NCBI GenBank assembly: GCA_000969725.1 | Contig: JXSR01S009109.1 | Reading direction: 5' to 3' (one strand) | Source: Ophiothrix spiculata | Lineage: Eukaryota; Echinodermata; Ophiuroidea; Amphilepidida; Ophiotrichidae | Length of the DNA stretch: 26,435 bases | Shown: positions 9,271 to 18,433 of the stretch, piece by piece | How the letters are laid out: every line of letters begins with the position of its first letter | Position numbering within the stretch: the first letter of the stretch is position 1 | The notes under the pieces: generated by a model | The model's input: only the letters and a program-made list of their open reading frames with translations | Databases searched by the model: none | Told to the model about the DNA's origin: nothing | Program-made: the position numbers and the translations under genes

Positions 9271-9775
9271 AGGGGCATTGGACAAAATGTTACTTGTGGA
9301 TGATTTACACTTCATATGCCGACAAATAACAGTCAATTACTAAATATTTGGAAAATTTTGATCAAAACCTACAGAAAAATCAAATTTTTGAATTTCATTT
9401 TGTTTGTTGATCTTGGGTATGAAAATATTCTCTAAACGTATTTATTGATGCTGTATACCAAGAAAGAGCCAAAGATTCGTTTGTAAAACATTCCTTTCAC
9501 ATCATAGATTGCAGAAAAATCAAAAGAAGTTTGAAGTTTGCACTCGATCTCCTGAAAAGGCAAAGTTTGGAAATTCAACTATAGAGGGCAGTATTTAACG
9601 TTGTCGACAATTAGATATAAAAGAATATCTGAATATTTTGATATAATGGGTTTGAATTTTACTATGAAACTTTGCATACTATCATCATTATCGCTAATAC
9701 TTCAAATGATGCACAAATCTCAAAATGCATGGAGAAAAAAATTTGGGGATGATGCTGAACTTGTCCAATGCCCCT
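9271..9775. mobile_element. TTAA-flanked element with 15-bp inverted ends
   Basis: AGGGGCATTGGACAA at 9271 is repeated inverted as TTGTCCAATGCCCCT ending 9775. TTAA sits immediately outside each end (9267-9270, 9776-9779). TTAA duplications are typical of piggyBac-type transposition, so a non-autonomous piggyBac-like MITE fits, though no transposase is present. An AUU/ATG frame inside (9601-9858) runs out of the element and is not considered coding. Confidence 0.7.
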
Positions 9776-9779
9776 TTAA

Positions 9780-10224
9780 ACATGTGATGAAACTTTTAAG
9801 ACCAAAAATTGTCAAAAGGGTGGGGTTTAGAGATTTTTCAGTATATAGTGTGCCTTGATAAAATGGTGGTGTTGTTGAAATAAAAAAATGGTGGGTTGCT
9901 TACCCTGTGACTAAAATTGAAATTATGTTTAGAAGCTCTGAGAATCTGAATGAGTACATCAATAATGATAAGATATTGTTTATGTTTCCCACATTGCTGA
10001 GCTAGGCTTCATCAATGAACCAAAGTGGGATGAATTCAGTACCCCATCAGTATTCAAGAAAAAGTTTCTGAAGTTTCTAAAAAGGGTGGGTTCAGAGAAA
10101 GGGTGGGGTTCAAACCCCACTGCATACAGTGTTTTTCAAGTTTCTTTCTCACAAGTACAAAGTCTCTCTAAGCAAGCCAACGACAACTCAGACAATTTGA
10201 CCTTCAATAACTTTTTCTTTACAG
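9780..10224. other. MICAL intron with decayed repeat
   Basis: AAAAGGGTGGGGTTTAGAGA (near 9816) and AAAGGGTGGGTTCAGAGAAA (near 10081) are similar direct repeats. A short palindrome GGGGTTCAAACCCC lies near 10105. A minus-strand donor CACAG|GTAAGC near 9905 follows an open frame but has no good acceptor. The region ends with the acceptor TTTTTCTTTACAG for the next exon. Confidence 0.4.
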
Positions 10225-10298
10225 AGCTCGGGAACTTGAGCTAGAAGATCGCCACAGTGCCCTCGAGCAGGAGCTACGACACAGAATGGCGGTGGAAG
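10225..10298 (+). CDS. Mical: MICAL exon: bMERB helix 2
   Basis: The acceptor AACTTTTTCTTTACAG and donor GAAG|GTAAAT frame 74 nt, phase 2 in and phase 1 out. The first base completes Gln, then ARELELEDRHSALEQELRHR and MAVE follow. The segment ARELELEDR...LEQELR...MAVED is diagnostic of MICAL bMERB helix 2. It supplies one face of both Rab-binding surfaces in the known domain fold. The exon stops exactly at the end of this helix, and the split Gly/Asp codon (G|AC, G|AT) allows phase-1 cassettes to be inserted before helix 3. Confidence 0.93.
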
Positions 10299-11108
10299 GT
10301 AAATATATTTGCTTGCAGTCTCGTCATAAGGAATTCAGAAGGGTCAAATGAGAAATCCTAGATGTTCCTGTAATGATATGCTATATTATGCAAAGTTCTG
10401 GTTTTCTGGTACGAATAATTGGTTATCAATCAATTCAGGAGCAATTTATGCAATCAAGGCCTTTTAAGCATGCAGAAAATGATAAAAACGTTGTGATTTT
10501 AGTTTTAGTTAGGGAATCTTTAACAGTTGAAAAAGATGTGTAGTCAAACTCTTGCATTTCCATGAAATGTTCCAATAATTTGTCATAATTTTGCTAACTG
10601 CATAGTTTCCAGTAACTTACAGGAACAACAAGCGCTCTTATTGGTTGAATCGTGTTTACTAAAGCCAGTATTCCTCAGATAGTGAAAACCAAAATCCAGA
10701 GTGCATGGCCCTGTATGAATGTAAATGAGAAAACCAGATATAAAGGATGGCCCCAAAACTTGCATTTAGCTATTTTACTTGAAAACTTGTGGAGTTTTAT
10801 TCATTTTGTTAAAAAATGTGAAGATACATGTTGGCTACCAAGTAAAACTATGATTTTGAGTGCATTGTGACTAAATTGAAATAAAATTAGACAAATGTGG
10901 AGGACCCCAACATTGGTTTTAATTAATCAGAGAGCTGGTTACGAACTCCAGATCCCATTTTCTGGTATTACTGTATCAACATACGTACAGTAAATGCTAT
11001 TTTTATGTCTTAACTAAAGATTACTTTTCTTATATTGACTGCTTTGCTTTCGATGAATTTTTAAATTTTCAAATTTTATTTATACAATCGTTATCAATTA
11101 ATTAAAAG
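10299..11108. other. MICAL intron sequence
   Basis: No other exon or clear repeat. Overlapping small frames on both strands near 10583-10870 have no splice context and look like noise. Confidence 0.45.
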
Positions 11109-11132
11109 ATTCGTCATCAGCAACTGAGACAG
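11109..11132 (+). CDS. Mical: Candidate 24-nt symmetric MICAL microexon
   Basis: A near-consensus donor CAG|GTCAGT lies at 11133. Counting back, the acceptor TTAATTAAAAG at 11107-11108 leaves 24 nt, phase 1 in and phase 1 out, matching both flanking exons (10298 and 13695). The insert changes ...AVE-D-EKKTE to ...AVE-DSSSATET-D-EKKTE, keeping Asp at both joins. An alternative acceptor at 11119-11120 (GTCATCAG) gives a 12-nt version inserting ATET, also in frame. The insertion point is the turn between bMERB helices 2 and 3. The acceptor is weak, as is common for regulated microexons; TGC words lie near 11040-11047. No transcript evidence was available. Confidence 0.4.
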
Positions 11133-12289
11133 GTCAGTACATATATACTGGATCTTAAATGCTCTTAGTGATCACTTGTTACAAGTACTACACCATATCA
11201 ATTTTGATTTCTTTGTGATATTCAAAGTATTTGATGTCTCTGAAAGTTGAAATGCACATTATTTTCTGTAATGTATCATAAATAAGAAGTATATATAGCT
11301 TTGTTCAAGATATGTATGAAGTATTGATTATTTGACACCATTTTTTGCTTCAAATCCGACTCATTTATCATCAAAACAATAGTAAAGATGATCATTTTTA
11401 AGGCGGTATCTAGAATTGTTTATGTGATAAATGGATCGGACAAGCAAAACATTTTTTCTGTTTATTTTTCCAGTTTTATAATCACTTATTACAAATGTCT
11501 TGAGACTAACATCCTCAATCAACAAAGGACTGTTTGTTTGCCTGAAAGTTGTGGAAACTAGAGATTAAGTCTCTTACAAGGGTGTAAGAATATAAAATGG
11601 AAGGACTTGCCAAGAATGGCTAATGAATTACGTGTCTGTACTCCCTCTGTAAAAGCCTTAATCTCTGCAGTGGGTATGGATATTGACAAATGCCACTCTC
11701 TTTATATGCAAGATGCATGTTCAAAACAAAGTCATTCTTATTTTGCATTAATATCATTTTAAGGAAATTTGGTCTGATTTTTCACAGCTCTATCAGTAAA
11801 TTTGAGAACATGAATCCAAATAATCACAAGGTTAGATGTGATACATTTTTTAAGACTCGTCTCTTTTTAAAATCTTCTGACTCTCCCGTGCAAATTTGTT
11901 TGAAACTATTAAGTTTGAAGATAAAGTATTTGGTGAACAGTTGCTTTGAATGGTAATATTCCCAGATCATTCGAGTTGAAAAGTCAGACCAAATCCCAAA
12001 TTTGACGCATCATCCACAATGACAAGATAATGCCGTTTGACTCATCGTTTATCACGTGCATGCAAGTATATACCACATCTGATAACGATTGCTTGTTGAA
12101 TGAACAACAACAACAACATTATTGTTTTACAATTTTTGTGTCATTTTTTTGTTTTACATTCGGCAATAATACCAATTGATTTATTAACTGAGTGTGTTTC
12201 ACATTGCTTAGCAACCATTGCAAGCGCAAGCATTAAAGCTGGATACAAAATCAAATGTCTTTATGATAAGCTCACGCAGCTATTTGAAG
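11133..12289. other. MICAL intron sequence
   Basis: No supported exon, RNA or mobile element. The open frame at 11690-11956 lacks splice context and reads as AT-rich noise. CAACAACAACAACA occurs near 12103-12116. Confidence 0.4.
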
Positions 12290-12328
12290 ATGAACGATTA
12301 CGACGAAGACACACCACACCTTCTCCAA
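12290..12328 (+). CDS. Mical: Weak candidate 39-nt symmetric MICAL cassette
   Basis: A 39-nt block after TATTTGAAG and before CAA|GTAATG is phase 1 in and phase 1 out. Spliced between 10298 and 13695 it would insert DERLRRRHTTPSPN in place of the single Asp. The product has an Arg cluster followed by TPSP, a pattern used as a basic, proline-directed phosphorylation site in many proteins. It lies inside a 273-nt open frame. The acceptor has no pyrimidine tract and the other nearby acceptor (CACGCAG at 12278) would create a stop in this phase. I rate it below the 11109 microexon. Confidence 0.18.
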
Positions 12329-12890
12329 GTAATGTCCCCTGCTCCTATTTAAGCATGAAAGAAAGAAAATAGCAGTAACAACTTAGAATTACAACTGCCT
12401 ACAAATATGATTCTGTCAGAAAATCATGACAATCATTTTGCATCAAAAACAATCTGCTTCATTGCCGGTGCCCCCCCCCCCTTCTACCTGCATTCAAATG
12501 ATTAAGCTTAGCCAAGATGTTCATTTTAGTTATCTTAGAAAGGATCCAAATTAAAATGCCAATGAATTGAAGCTGTAAAACAGCGGGTACAGTACAGCAG
12601 GATGCCAACGGTCAAACAGAGTTTTCACCTCTTAAAATTACTTTCCCAAGAAATAGTAAATATTACGTGCTGTCTTTTGACTTGGTGGGAAATGGACTGT
12701 AGCCCTATTCAGTGCATTTTAAATGTACCAAAACAAAATGTGTTCTGCCAAATTTTCCATTCTCTTGTCTGATCGTTTGAGGTTATTCAGTCATTTGTTA
12801 TCCTTGAATGCCTGACACAACTAGTTTTCAATAAAGATATTTATTAAGTGCTATCGTCGACATAGATTATGTCAACACTGGATTAGGTCC

Positions 12891-12930
12891 GTCATGGAGA
12901 CGCTTTGTCTGTCATGGAGACGCTTTGTCT
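12891..12930. repeat. Perfect 20-bp tandem duplication
   Basis: GTCATGGAGACGCTTTGTCT occurs twice head to tail without a mismatch, followed by a partial third start (CTCAT). Confidence 0.9.
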
Positions 12931-13199
12931 CTCATCAATGAAATCTGTTTGAACATTAGTATCTCTGAATACGGCTTGGGAGTCGGTGCAATTCTAGAAA
13001 TTCTGAAACACCCGAGGTAAAATTTATGAATGGAGTTTACATTTTGTCATTTTTATTGAAATCTGAAAGGAGTGGTATTCAAAGTGGCATTCTTTTGAGA
13101 GTGAATATAAGAAACTCGCACCCCTCTTACAAGAAATCTCCCCTCAATACTTTATGTATAGAGTAAATCTTTGTGAGACAGAACAAGGTAAATGGATTT

Positions 13200-13264
13200 A
13201 GCACCGAGATGGGGAATTGGGACTTGAACCCGCAACCTATCTATCTCAATCCTGTGCTCTATTG
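13200..13264 (-). repeat. tRNA-derived SINE fragment or tRNA pseudogene
   Basis: On the - strand AATAGAGCACAGGATTGAGA resembles the end of a tRNA D-arm. It is followed 20-25 bases later by AGGTTGCGGGTTCAAGTCCC, whose GGTTCAAGTCC (+ 13220-13230) is an exact match to the RNA polymerase III B box. The acceptor stem does not pair and the anticodon arm is disrupted, so it is not a working tRNA. A SINE head is the likeliest origin; the 3' tail (near 13130-13200) has no repeat structure I can define. Confidence 0.45.
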
Positions 13265-13694
13265 TTTCAAATTATTCTTGGGCATAACAAAATTACCTGT
13301 GCAATTTGCTCAACTACACAGTTCTTTCCAGGTGCGCATGCCATGACGTTGCTATTGTGTTTATTTCTGATTGGAAATGGTTTTGCATACTTTCAGATGT
13401 CCTATACTTGTCAGAACTTATGGATACATGATGGCTGCATTCAGATTGTGTGTTGGTGCCTGAGATTTATTTAAAAGGACAATAGTTGATTTTGAAATCC
13501 AAAGAGTTCTGTAATGAAATTAAATTGATTAAATAAGTTTCCCCAGGTTTTTAAATTTTGAAAAATGGTTACACTTCTCAAAGTTTGCGCAACAAAATTC
13601 CTCGTCAAATTCAGCATGTTCCCCATAGTCTCCTCTGGCATTCCATTTTCATTTGACTTCCATCAAATTAATGACTATTCACTATTTTCTACAG

Positions 13695-13809
13695 ACGAAA
13701 AGAAGACCGAAGCTGATAGAGAGGCTGAGAAACTTCTCCTTGAGGAAATCGTCGAAGTCGTCGAACAAAGAGACGCGTTGGTGGCGCTCCTCGAGGAAGA
13801 AAGGCTCAA
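13695..13809 (+). CDS. Mical: MICAL exon: bMERB helix 3
   Basis: The acceptor CTATTTTCTACAG and consensus donor CTCAA|GTAAGT frame 115 nt, phase 1 in and phase 2 out. After Asp the protein reads EKKTEADREAEKLLLEEIVE and VVEQRDALVALLEEERL. The pattern E-V-V-E-Q-R-D-x-L-V-A-L-L-E-E-x-R-L is the conserved helix 3 of MICAL bMERB domains, which helps form the C-terminal Rab site. The exon leaves two bases (AA) that must be completed downstream. Two different downstream exons do so: A at 23002 or G at 17770, both giving Lys. The frame happens to be open upstream into the intron, so an ATG frame from 13565 is only a shadow. Confidence 0.93.
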
Positions 13810-14385
13810 GTAAGTGTTTGTGTTATTCAAAGTAATCTAAATTAATTAACCAGTATATATTTATCTCACATATTTGCAAAACGTTGTATAGAATACTTAA
13901 CCTAGAATTTTTAAATGTCGGTGGTGGGATCATAGGTCATGTTACAGCTCTCTAAGAGTCCATTGGTATTCATCCCTCTACGTCTACTAATACGCCATCT
14001 ACTTTAAAGCATTAAAGCACTTAAACTGTCACCAGATTTGTCCATCATAGTCTGCTCCCACCCAGGATATGGGAAGCTGCATAAAGGGTACAAATTACAA
14101 TTTAACTACCGATAGGATATGCACTTGAAAAGGCCGCAAAACGCCTAAATGAAGTTAAATGATTGTGACGATCTACCTGCAGCGAATCATGAGCGGTTTG
14201 ATCTAAATAGAAAATCGCTATACAAAAAAAAACCAGTTATTAAGCATACCACTAGTAGCCAAGCTGTCTATTGAGGATTCTATAACCAAGGCACTCTCAC
14301 TGACAATTGCTCCAGGTCCATATCTTACTGAACAAATTTATTGGTGAGCCTAAATCATTATACCAGCCACTTGGTGTGTATATGA
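13810..14385. other. MICAL intron sequence
   Basis: No supported feature. A good-looking pair ATTGCTCCAG (to 14315) and TTG|GTGAGC encloses 28 nt that hit a TGA in the required phase. Confidence 0.4.
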
Positions 14386-14650
14386 GGCAAAAAAAAAAAT
14401 TGTTATGTTGCCCTCAGCGACCGACCCTATTCAAAAAATTTAAAAAAACTATAAGGGTCGGGAAAGCACCCAATTTTGCTCAGATTGGGTGTTTTTTGAG
14501 AAAATATTTTGAAAAAAGTGGAAAATGCACCCAAATTGTGTACTTTAGGTGCTTTTAAAAAAATAATTTAAAAAAAAATATTTTCTGACCGACCGACTCA
14601 ATTTTTCAGAAATCCCACTTGAGGGCAACACAACAATATTTTTTTTTGCA
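14386..14650. mobile_element. Harbinger/Tourist-like MITE, copy B
   Basis: Closely matches the copy at 6676 along its length: GTTATGTTGCCCTCAGCGAC, GGGTCGGGAAAGCACCCAAT, the paired CACCCAA/TTGGGTG hairpins and the right-hand GAGGGCAACACAACAAT. Terminal bases are eroded (GGCAAAA left, TTTTTGC right) and no clean TTA duplication remains. The ATG frame at 14307-14558 runs through it and is not a gene. Confidence 0.8.
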
Positions 14651-14778
14651 TAATATGGTTTACTTTAAAATCTCGATATAGTGCACCTCATGTTTTGCTC
14701 CTAAACATGTTCCTCACCACAATACCAAAAGGTCTACATCACTAATCAGATGGTAAAATGAAAGTTACATTCGTTATA

Positions 14779-14856
14779 CAGTAGAAACTCATTATAACGA
14801 AGTTGCTGGGGACAGACAAATTACTTCTTTATATCCAAAATTTCGTTATATCGGGG
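14779..14856. mobile_element. End of a pogo-like transposon, cut by the gap
   Basis: TA at 14777-14778 is followed by CAGTAGAAACTCATTATAAC and, further on, TTTCGTTATATCGGGG. A start of TA + CAGT... with TTATAACGAA is the form of pogo/Tigger-type terminal inverted repeats. ATAACGAAG and TTTCGTTAT also pair with each other. The other end is not visible, being lost in the assembly gap or absent. Confidence 0.45.
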
Positions 14857-14906
14857 NNNNNNNNNNNNNNNNNNNNNNNNNNNNNNNNNNNNNNNNNNNN
14901 NNNNNN
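14857..14906. other. Assembly gap (50 N)
   Basis: Fifty N in a row separate the pogo-like end from the right half of a Harbinger-like MITE. Similar MITE sequence on both sides (copy B ends only about 200 bases earlier) may be what broke the assembly; 50 is likely a placeholder length. Confidence 0.99.
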
Positions 14907-15007
14907 CTTTTAAAAAAATAATTTAAAAAAAAAATAATTTCCGACCGACCGACTCATTTTTTCAGAAATCCCACTTAAAGCAACACAACAATTAATTTTT
15001 TTTGGCC
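14907..15007. mobile_element. Right half of a third Harbinger-like MITE
   Basis: CTTTTAAAAAAATAATTTAA through GACCGACCGACTCA and CAACACAACAATTAA to the terminal TTTTGGCC matches the right halves of the copies at 6676 and 14386. The left half is lost in the gap. The base after GGCC is T followed by GA, so the TTA duplication is not intact. Confidence 0.75.
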
Positions 15008-15959
15008 TGATGCTCCACTTAAAAATGGCTTGGTTGTAGTGACCATAAAGACTGCGCATTGGCAGATGGCGGGAGATGAAAATTGACAGACACTTAACAG
15101 TTAGTGTGATGGTAAATTAATATCTTCTTGCAAAATTCGTTAAACATTTCTTTAATACCTAAGTTTTTTTGTAAGTGTATGAAATCACAACTCCATAATT
15201 ACACTATAAAGAGGCTGCTTTTTGTTAATTTTGTTGAAGCTTTTCACAAATTGAATTTCATATTTTATGTGTTTTTATACCAGCAAATTGGTTTTCTTAT
15301 CAGTTAAATTGTTAAAAATGCTTTGCTGTATCATCCTTTCTATGAATTTTTTAATATAGATAGCTTAAAAATTCCAAATGCAGATTTTAATGGTAAAGTA
15401 AAAATCACGCAAAATAAGTATTTTTTTGAAGTTGATATACAGAAATGCTTTTCTTTTTCATTTTTTTTAATATAATTTTCAAATTAAGCCGTGCAAATAT
15501 ACAGAATGATTTAGATGCTATGTGTTGTAATAAACATTTGTACAAGTTGTGTTTTTCTCATTTATTTCTGTTTTAATTTGTGGTATATACCAGAGAGACT
15601 TTGAGAATTCTAGTCGTTTTGAAGCTTTGATTACAATTGGAATGTTTCCGTTACCCAAACATTTTTAATATACTATTTTTTCTCAAAATAAAAAGAGGAA
15701 TATTGGGAATCTTGAAACTCTTTTCCCAAAAGAATAATCAAAAAGACCATAAACTTCTAAAGTTTGCTCAGAAAATTTTGTTTTGCCTATAAAAATTTTA
15801 TAAAATTTCATAGGAAATTTCTGTATCAAGCTAATAAGTGGACACTGCCTTGGCTGCAATGCTGTATGCCATTTATGACGTTATTGGTGAACAGTTTTAC
15901 TTTCCAAGTTTTGACAAAACAATTTTATAGAAAGTCTGAGACTTCATTGCTAGGTTTAA
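15008..15959. other. MICAL intron sequence
   Basis: AT-rich with long T and A runs; no exon or definable repeat. Confidence 0.45.
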
Positions 15960-17344
15960 GGGCCCTGTCAACCCTTCATTTTCAGAAATGGGTTATGGAC
16001 TGTAACTCAGGGACGGATAATTAAATCCAAATCAAAGTATACATTTGAAGGGGTAGGTGCAATATAGTGCTAACCCTCATTCTGCATAAGTTACTGGTTT
16101 GATTTGAATGATTTTTTGACTACAAAGACGAAAAATAGTTTTCGAAAAGTTTATAATGATGAATTACATGGGTGAATGAAGATATTTTGACCAAAATTGA
16201 AGTCCCGCGTGATTTCAACAAAACAAGCCAGTCACTTGAAAAGTGAGGGTTAGCACTATATTGCCCCAAGATCTTGCACATTACAATTTTTAACTTTCTG
16301 GAAACACTAGATGCAAAAGTTTTTTTCTTTTTCAAAATGCCAGATCTAAGAGAACTTGATGCAAGGATTATAAATTCAGTGATTCCAAAAGTCGTTCAGT
16401 GTTTCTAAATGATCTATGGCTCTGAATATGAATTCGGGGGCAATATAGTGCTAAGCGATAGGGTCTGATTTTTAAGCCACCCTTAGACTTTTGAACGGCT
16501 ACATCTCAGACATACAATGATTTTGCTGAAAGTAATATACAATATGGTGATAATTAAACTGAACCAGAGATGTTTTTCCCAAAATCAATAGAAAAATGAT
16601 GTAATAACTTGATTTAAATGCATCTGTTTCAAAACCAGAACAAAGGTGGTCGAAAAATAGGTGTGGGTTAGCACTATATTGCGCCTACCCCTTCATTTCT
16701 AGAAGTGGATTTGCATACTGAACATGATGGTCAGCTTATTTTTGGACCAAAATGTGAAATTATTGCCCTAAGGTCCAAAAAAGGTTAAAAAATCATGTTT
16801 TTGGCACACAATTTTATGGGAAAGCTATCTAAATTTTGCTTTGGTAAAATTTTAAACCATTTTACTTTTTGGAATCTAGAAAACAATATCTAGGAAAGTG
16901 TTTCACAAATTTTTGATTTTTATCTTATTTTTTGAAATATTGCTAAAAATAGGTCAAAATGTGGCATATTTTGCCAAAAATGGTGTCAGGAGTGGGTTTT
17001 TGACATTTTTTGGACCAATTTTTGGCGATATCTCAAAAACTAAGAAAAAAATCAAAAATTTGAGAAAAGCGATCCCAGATATTGCTTTCTAGATTTTAAA
17101 AATTAAATTGGTAAAAATTTTTATCAAAGCAAAATTTAGTTAGCTATCCCGTAAAATTTTTGGCCCAAAACATGATTTTTGGACCCTAGGTCCAAAATTA
17201 CGCATTTTTGGTCCAAAAATGACCTGACCATCATGTTCAGTATGCAAATCCGCTTCTAGAAATGTATAATTTTATTTGAATCTAATTATCCGCTGCTGAG
17301 TTACAGAGCAAAAAAAACTGATGAAAAAAGCCTTAACAGGCCCC
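15960..17344. mobile_element. Large foldback element with a nested insertion
   Basis: TTAA flanks each end (15956-15959, 17345-17348). The ends GGGCCCTGTCAACCC and, reversed, GGGGCCTGTTAAGGC are inverted repeats. The left arm (15960-16046 then 16695-16895) pairs with the right arm (17090-17344). Landmarks are TAACTCAG..GGATAATTA near 16005 against TAATTATCC..CTGAGTTA near 17285, and TGCATACTGAACATGATGGT (16713-) against its reverse near 17228. The loop is about 190 bases. The interior has repeated TTTTTGG(A/C)C words. Uninterrupted length would be about 735 bp. TTAA suggests a piggyBac-like target, but no transposase is present. Confidence 0.75.
16047..16694. mobile_element. 648-bp element with four alternating copies of one motif
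   Basis: GAAGGGGTAGGTGCAATATA at the left end is inverted at the right end as TATATTGCGCCTACCCCTTC. ATTT flanks both sides (16043-16046, 16695-16698). The core GCAATATAGTGCTAA recurs in alternating orientation at about 16059 (+), 16246 (-), 16441 (+) and 16668 (-), roughly 190-225 bases apart. The element can therefore fold as two successive hairpins as well as one. It splits the left arm of the surrounding foldback. No protein is encoded; the minus frame at 16120-16335 is inside it. Confidence 0.8.
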
Positions 17345-17769
17345 TTAATAGACTAACTGCTGCATTGCTTGACTAGTATAAACCTGGTACATGAGTAATG
17401 TTAGTTTAAAGAGTCTCTATATTGACGGTGTGCAATATTCACATTATCAAAAAATACAGCAAGTCACTTTTTTTGCAAAAATGAGTCAAACTCAATAAAC
17501 ACACTTTTTGATTTCTCTGGTAAATCCCACTGGTTTTCCACATTTTCGTTCTCAATGTTACAATTTCATGATCATGTATTTTCACTCTTTGTCTCATCCA
17601 TCACGTCACGTCCATGTTTTTGTTTCACCCTCAATGTCGTTACACCCTATATTTTGTTACACATTCTTTATGTTCTATCCCTTTCCTGTCATAATCTTTT
17701 TCGTTCACTTAACCGGTCAAAATTTATATATACCTCATCATCTGCCTACTAACACACCATAATCATCAG
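17345..17769. other. MICAL intron leading to the alternative exon
   Basis: Pyrimidine-rich from about 17505. It includes a textbook branch-site sequence TACTAAC at 17747-17753, whose branch A is 18 bases before the exon at 17770. The overlapping open frames at 17508-17762 are a product of the CT-rich composition. Confidence 0.5.
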
Positions 17770-17857
17770 GATCTCGGACTTCGGGTCATCATGCTCATCA
17801 TCTTCATCAGAAAGCAGCTCCGAGGAAGACTCCTGTGAGAAAGGAGAAAAAGAAGAG
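17770..17857 (+). CDS. Mical: Alternative MICAL exon, Ser/acidic tail
   Basis: Acceptor (TACTAAC branch site, then CATAATCATCAG) and donor (GAAGAG|GTAGAT) enclose 88 nt. The first G completes the Lys codon left open by exon 13695-13809 and 29 codons follow in phase: ISDFGSSCSSSSSESSSEED then SCEKGEKEE. No stop interrupts, and it leaves in phase 0, matching the exon at 18434. The serine-acidic run offers several sites of the S-x-x-E/D kind used by casein kinase 2. Spliced this way, the conserved end of bMERB helix 3 (EQKEDHDIESIML) is replaced. If it were spliced to 23002 instead, the frame would shift and stop after six codons. I know of no described MICAL tail like this. It could also be a fortuitous exon. 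Confidence 0.55.
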
Positions 17858-18433
17858 GTAGATTTGGATGTTATTTAAGGTTGATCATAAACCATGGATG
17901 TTCTATTTTTCCATCGGCTATGGTTCTGTTTCTTTATAATGTCTTAAAGTTATACTTTGCAACTGTTTTGATCTTGTTCTCAATAAGCACATAGATTATG
18001 TTGAAGCTAATTGAATGGGTAGTTTTGTTGTTGATCCTTTCACCAAATACGGAAGTTCATTTTCATGATCTTAAAGGAAATGAAATTTAAATTACTCTAT
18101 GTTACTAAAAACATACTTTGCCCGGTTTACTGAGATACAAAATCAGAAGAAGCTCACCTATCAAAGTTTATATAGAAATCTATGTTTGATATTAGGTGCA
18201 TTGGACATCTCTATTCATGTTTACAACAAATTAAGCTGACTATACCCAATCAATCCGGTTCTTATTGATCTTGATAGGGATACAACTTCCCATAGATATT
18301 AAAGTCTAGATTCCAGACTCACTGGGCTAATCTTGATCTTAAATCCAGAGGATTTGACCTTCTAGCATATTACATGTTGAATGAATGAACAAGGGATTTA
18401 CAGTAACTGATTTGTTTTTCCACATGGCCTCAG

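Larger units (their letters stand above)
12329..13694. other. MICAL intron sequence
   Basis: Holds an 11-C run at 12471-12481, a perfect 20-bp tandem duplication at 12891-12930 and a tRNA-like remnant at 13200-13264. The exon-like donor GAG|GTAAAA at 13017 follows a frame that ends in TAG, so it was not used. It closes with TATTTTCTACAG, the acceptor for the next exon. Confidence 0.45.

Noticed and set aside
9900..10020. Minus-strand exon candidate with donor CACAG|GTAAGC
   Set aside because: It could match the phase needed by the minus-strand gene, but has no pyrimidine tract at its acceptor and lies 6 kb upstream across MICAL exons.
12955..13018. Exon-like block ending CCCGAG|GTAAAA
   Set aside because: In the phase set by the preceding MICAL exon it meets TAG before the donor, and the acceptor is weak.
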